Part shown: positions 6,452 through 6,792 of the stretch, one piece after another | Numbering within the stretch: the first letter of the stretch is position 1 | How the letters are laid out: the number at the start of each line of letters is the position of its first letter | Source: an uncultured euryarchaeote | Lineage (GTDB): Archaea > Nanohalarchaeota > Nanosalinia > Nanosalinales > Nanosalinaceae | NCBI GenBank assembly: GCA_937132175.1 | Contig: CAKZNU010000052.1 | Location: 1-6,792 of the forward strand | Length of the DNA: 6,792 bases | Reading direction: 5' to 3' | Notes under the pieces: model-generated | The model's database searches: none | What the model was told of the DNA's origin: nothing | What the model saw: the letters and a program-made list of their open reading frames with translations, nothing else | Program-made: the position numbers and the translations under genes

Positions 6452-6459
6452 ATTTAAAA
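6452..6459 (-). promoter_or_regulatory. TATA box for the inositol monophosphatase gene
   Basis: The minus strand reads TTTTAAAT, with TTTAAA starting 30 nt before the ATG at 6428. It lies inside the upstream in-frame extension that begins at 6467, which argues against that longer start. The run of four T could also end the preceding transcript. Confidence 0.5.
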
Positions 6460-6474
6460 CGTGGCAAAGCAAGC

Positions 6475-6792
6475 CTAACCGCCGATCACGATATCTCCGT
6501 TGCGAGGCTCAAGCCGGGTACCCGCCCCGATCTCCGGACTCTCCGTCTTAACCGTGAACTCGCCTCTCCACGACCCTGAAAGAGAAGTAGAGTTCGTCAC
6601 GTTGATTATACTGCGCCCGGAGAAAGCGGTGAAAACCGCATCCGGACGAACTAAAAGAGGCTTAGAAACATTGAACTGGCGAGGAGAAAGACTGTTCGTC
6701 TGATTCATGATACACTCGTTGAACGGGCCGCGGAAGTCACAGAAATTAATCTCTTCTTTAGCTAAGTATTCAATTCTAACGTAACCCTGTCC
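6475..6792 (-). CDS. C-terminal end of a probable glycosylated surface protein, cut by window
   Basis: The frame is open from the right edge to a TAG at 6475-6477, giving 105 residues; the start lies outside the window. I do not recognise the family. The segment alternates short hydrophobic and polar stretches, as in beta-rich extracellular domains, and is far less acidic than its neighbours. It has four N-x-S/T sequons (NQT, NVS, NVT, NST) within about 35 residues, and two Cys eight residues apart (C-DFRGPFNE-C) that could form a disulfide. Together these suggest an exported, N-glycosylated protein such as a pilin-like or cell-surface component. An internal ATG at 6708 could make a 77-residue product, but the reading frame and composition continue smoothly upstream of it, so I take it as the end of a longer gene. 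Confidence 0.6.
   Translation of the reverse strand, partial: GQGYVRIEYLAKEEINFCDFRGPFNECIMNQTNSLSPRQFNVSKPLLVRPDAVFTAFSGRSIINVTNSTSLSGSWRGEFTVKTESPEIGAGTRLEPRNGDIVIGG

Noticed and set aside
6500..6703. A 67-codon plus-strand frame at the right end
   Set aside because: It overlaps the minus-strand frame that stays open to the window edge and carries sequons and Cys; no promoter or ribosome site supports the plus frame.
1..6792. CRISPR arrays, tRNA or rRNA genes, insertion sequences or attachment sites
   Set aside because: No regularly spaced repeats, tRNA-like folds, transposase motifs or paired terminal repeats were seen by eye on either strand.

Overview
The window looks archaeal. It carries a Hef-type helicase/nuclease, a HerA/FtsK-superfamily ATPase, an Hjc-like resolvase and an archaeal-style inositol monophosphatase. 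TATA-like boxes sit about 28-30 nt before several start codons, the pattern of leaderless archaeal transcripts. Almost every soluble protein is rich in Asp and Glu, as in salt-in halophiles, but base composition is near balance and AGA/AGG arginine codons are common. That fits a halophile of moderate GC, such as a nanohaloarchaeon, better than a classic high-GC haloarchaeon. The lineage is inference only.

Layout: all genes but one are on the minus strand. From the right edge leftwards they are: the C-terminal end of a probable glycosylated surface protein (6475-6792, cut by the window); an inositol monophosphatase family protein (5598-6428); an Hjc-like Holliday junction resolvase (5079-5558); and a membrane protein resembling M50 site-2 proteases whose zinc-binding histidines are gone (4421-5038). 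One small, very acidic plus-strand gene follows (4153-4374), convergent with the M50-like gene and divergent from the next gene. The last group is a HerA-like ATPase (2738-4000), a multi-span membrane protein only 5 bp downstream (2214-2732), and Hef (2170 down to the left edge, its last residues missing).

Genes working together: Hef and Hjc are known from other archaea as alternative or cooperating ways of handling stalled forks and Holliday junctions, and HerA-type ATPases usually act in DNA end processing or translocation. The window may therefore be a DNA repair/fork-processing neighbourhood. The ATPase appears to lack the N-terminal HAS-barrel and no NurA nuclease is adjacent; its tightly linked neighbour is a membrane protein instead, so a membrane-associated motor is a real alternative. 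No tRNA, rRNA, CRISPR array, insertion sequence or long repeat was seen, and no gene-free stretch exceeds about 150 bases.
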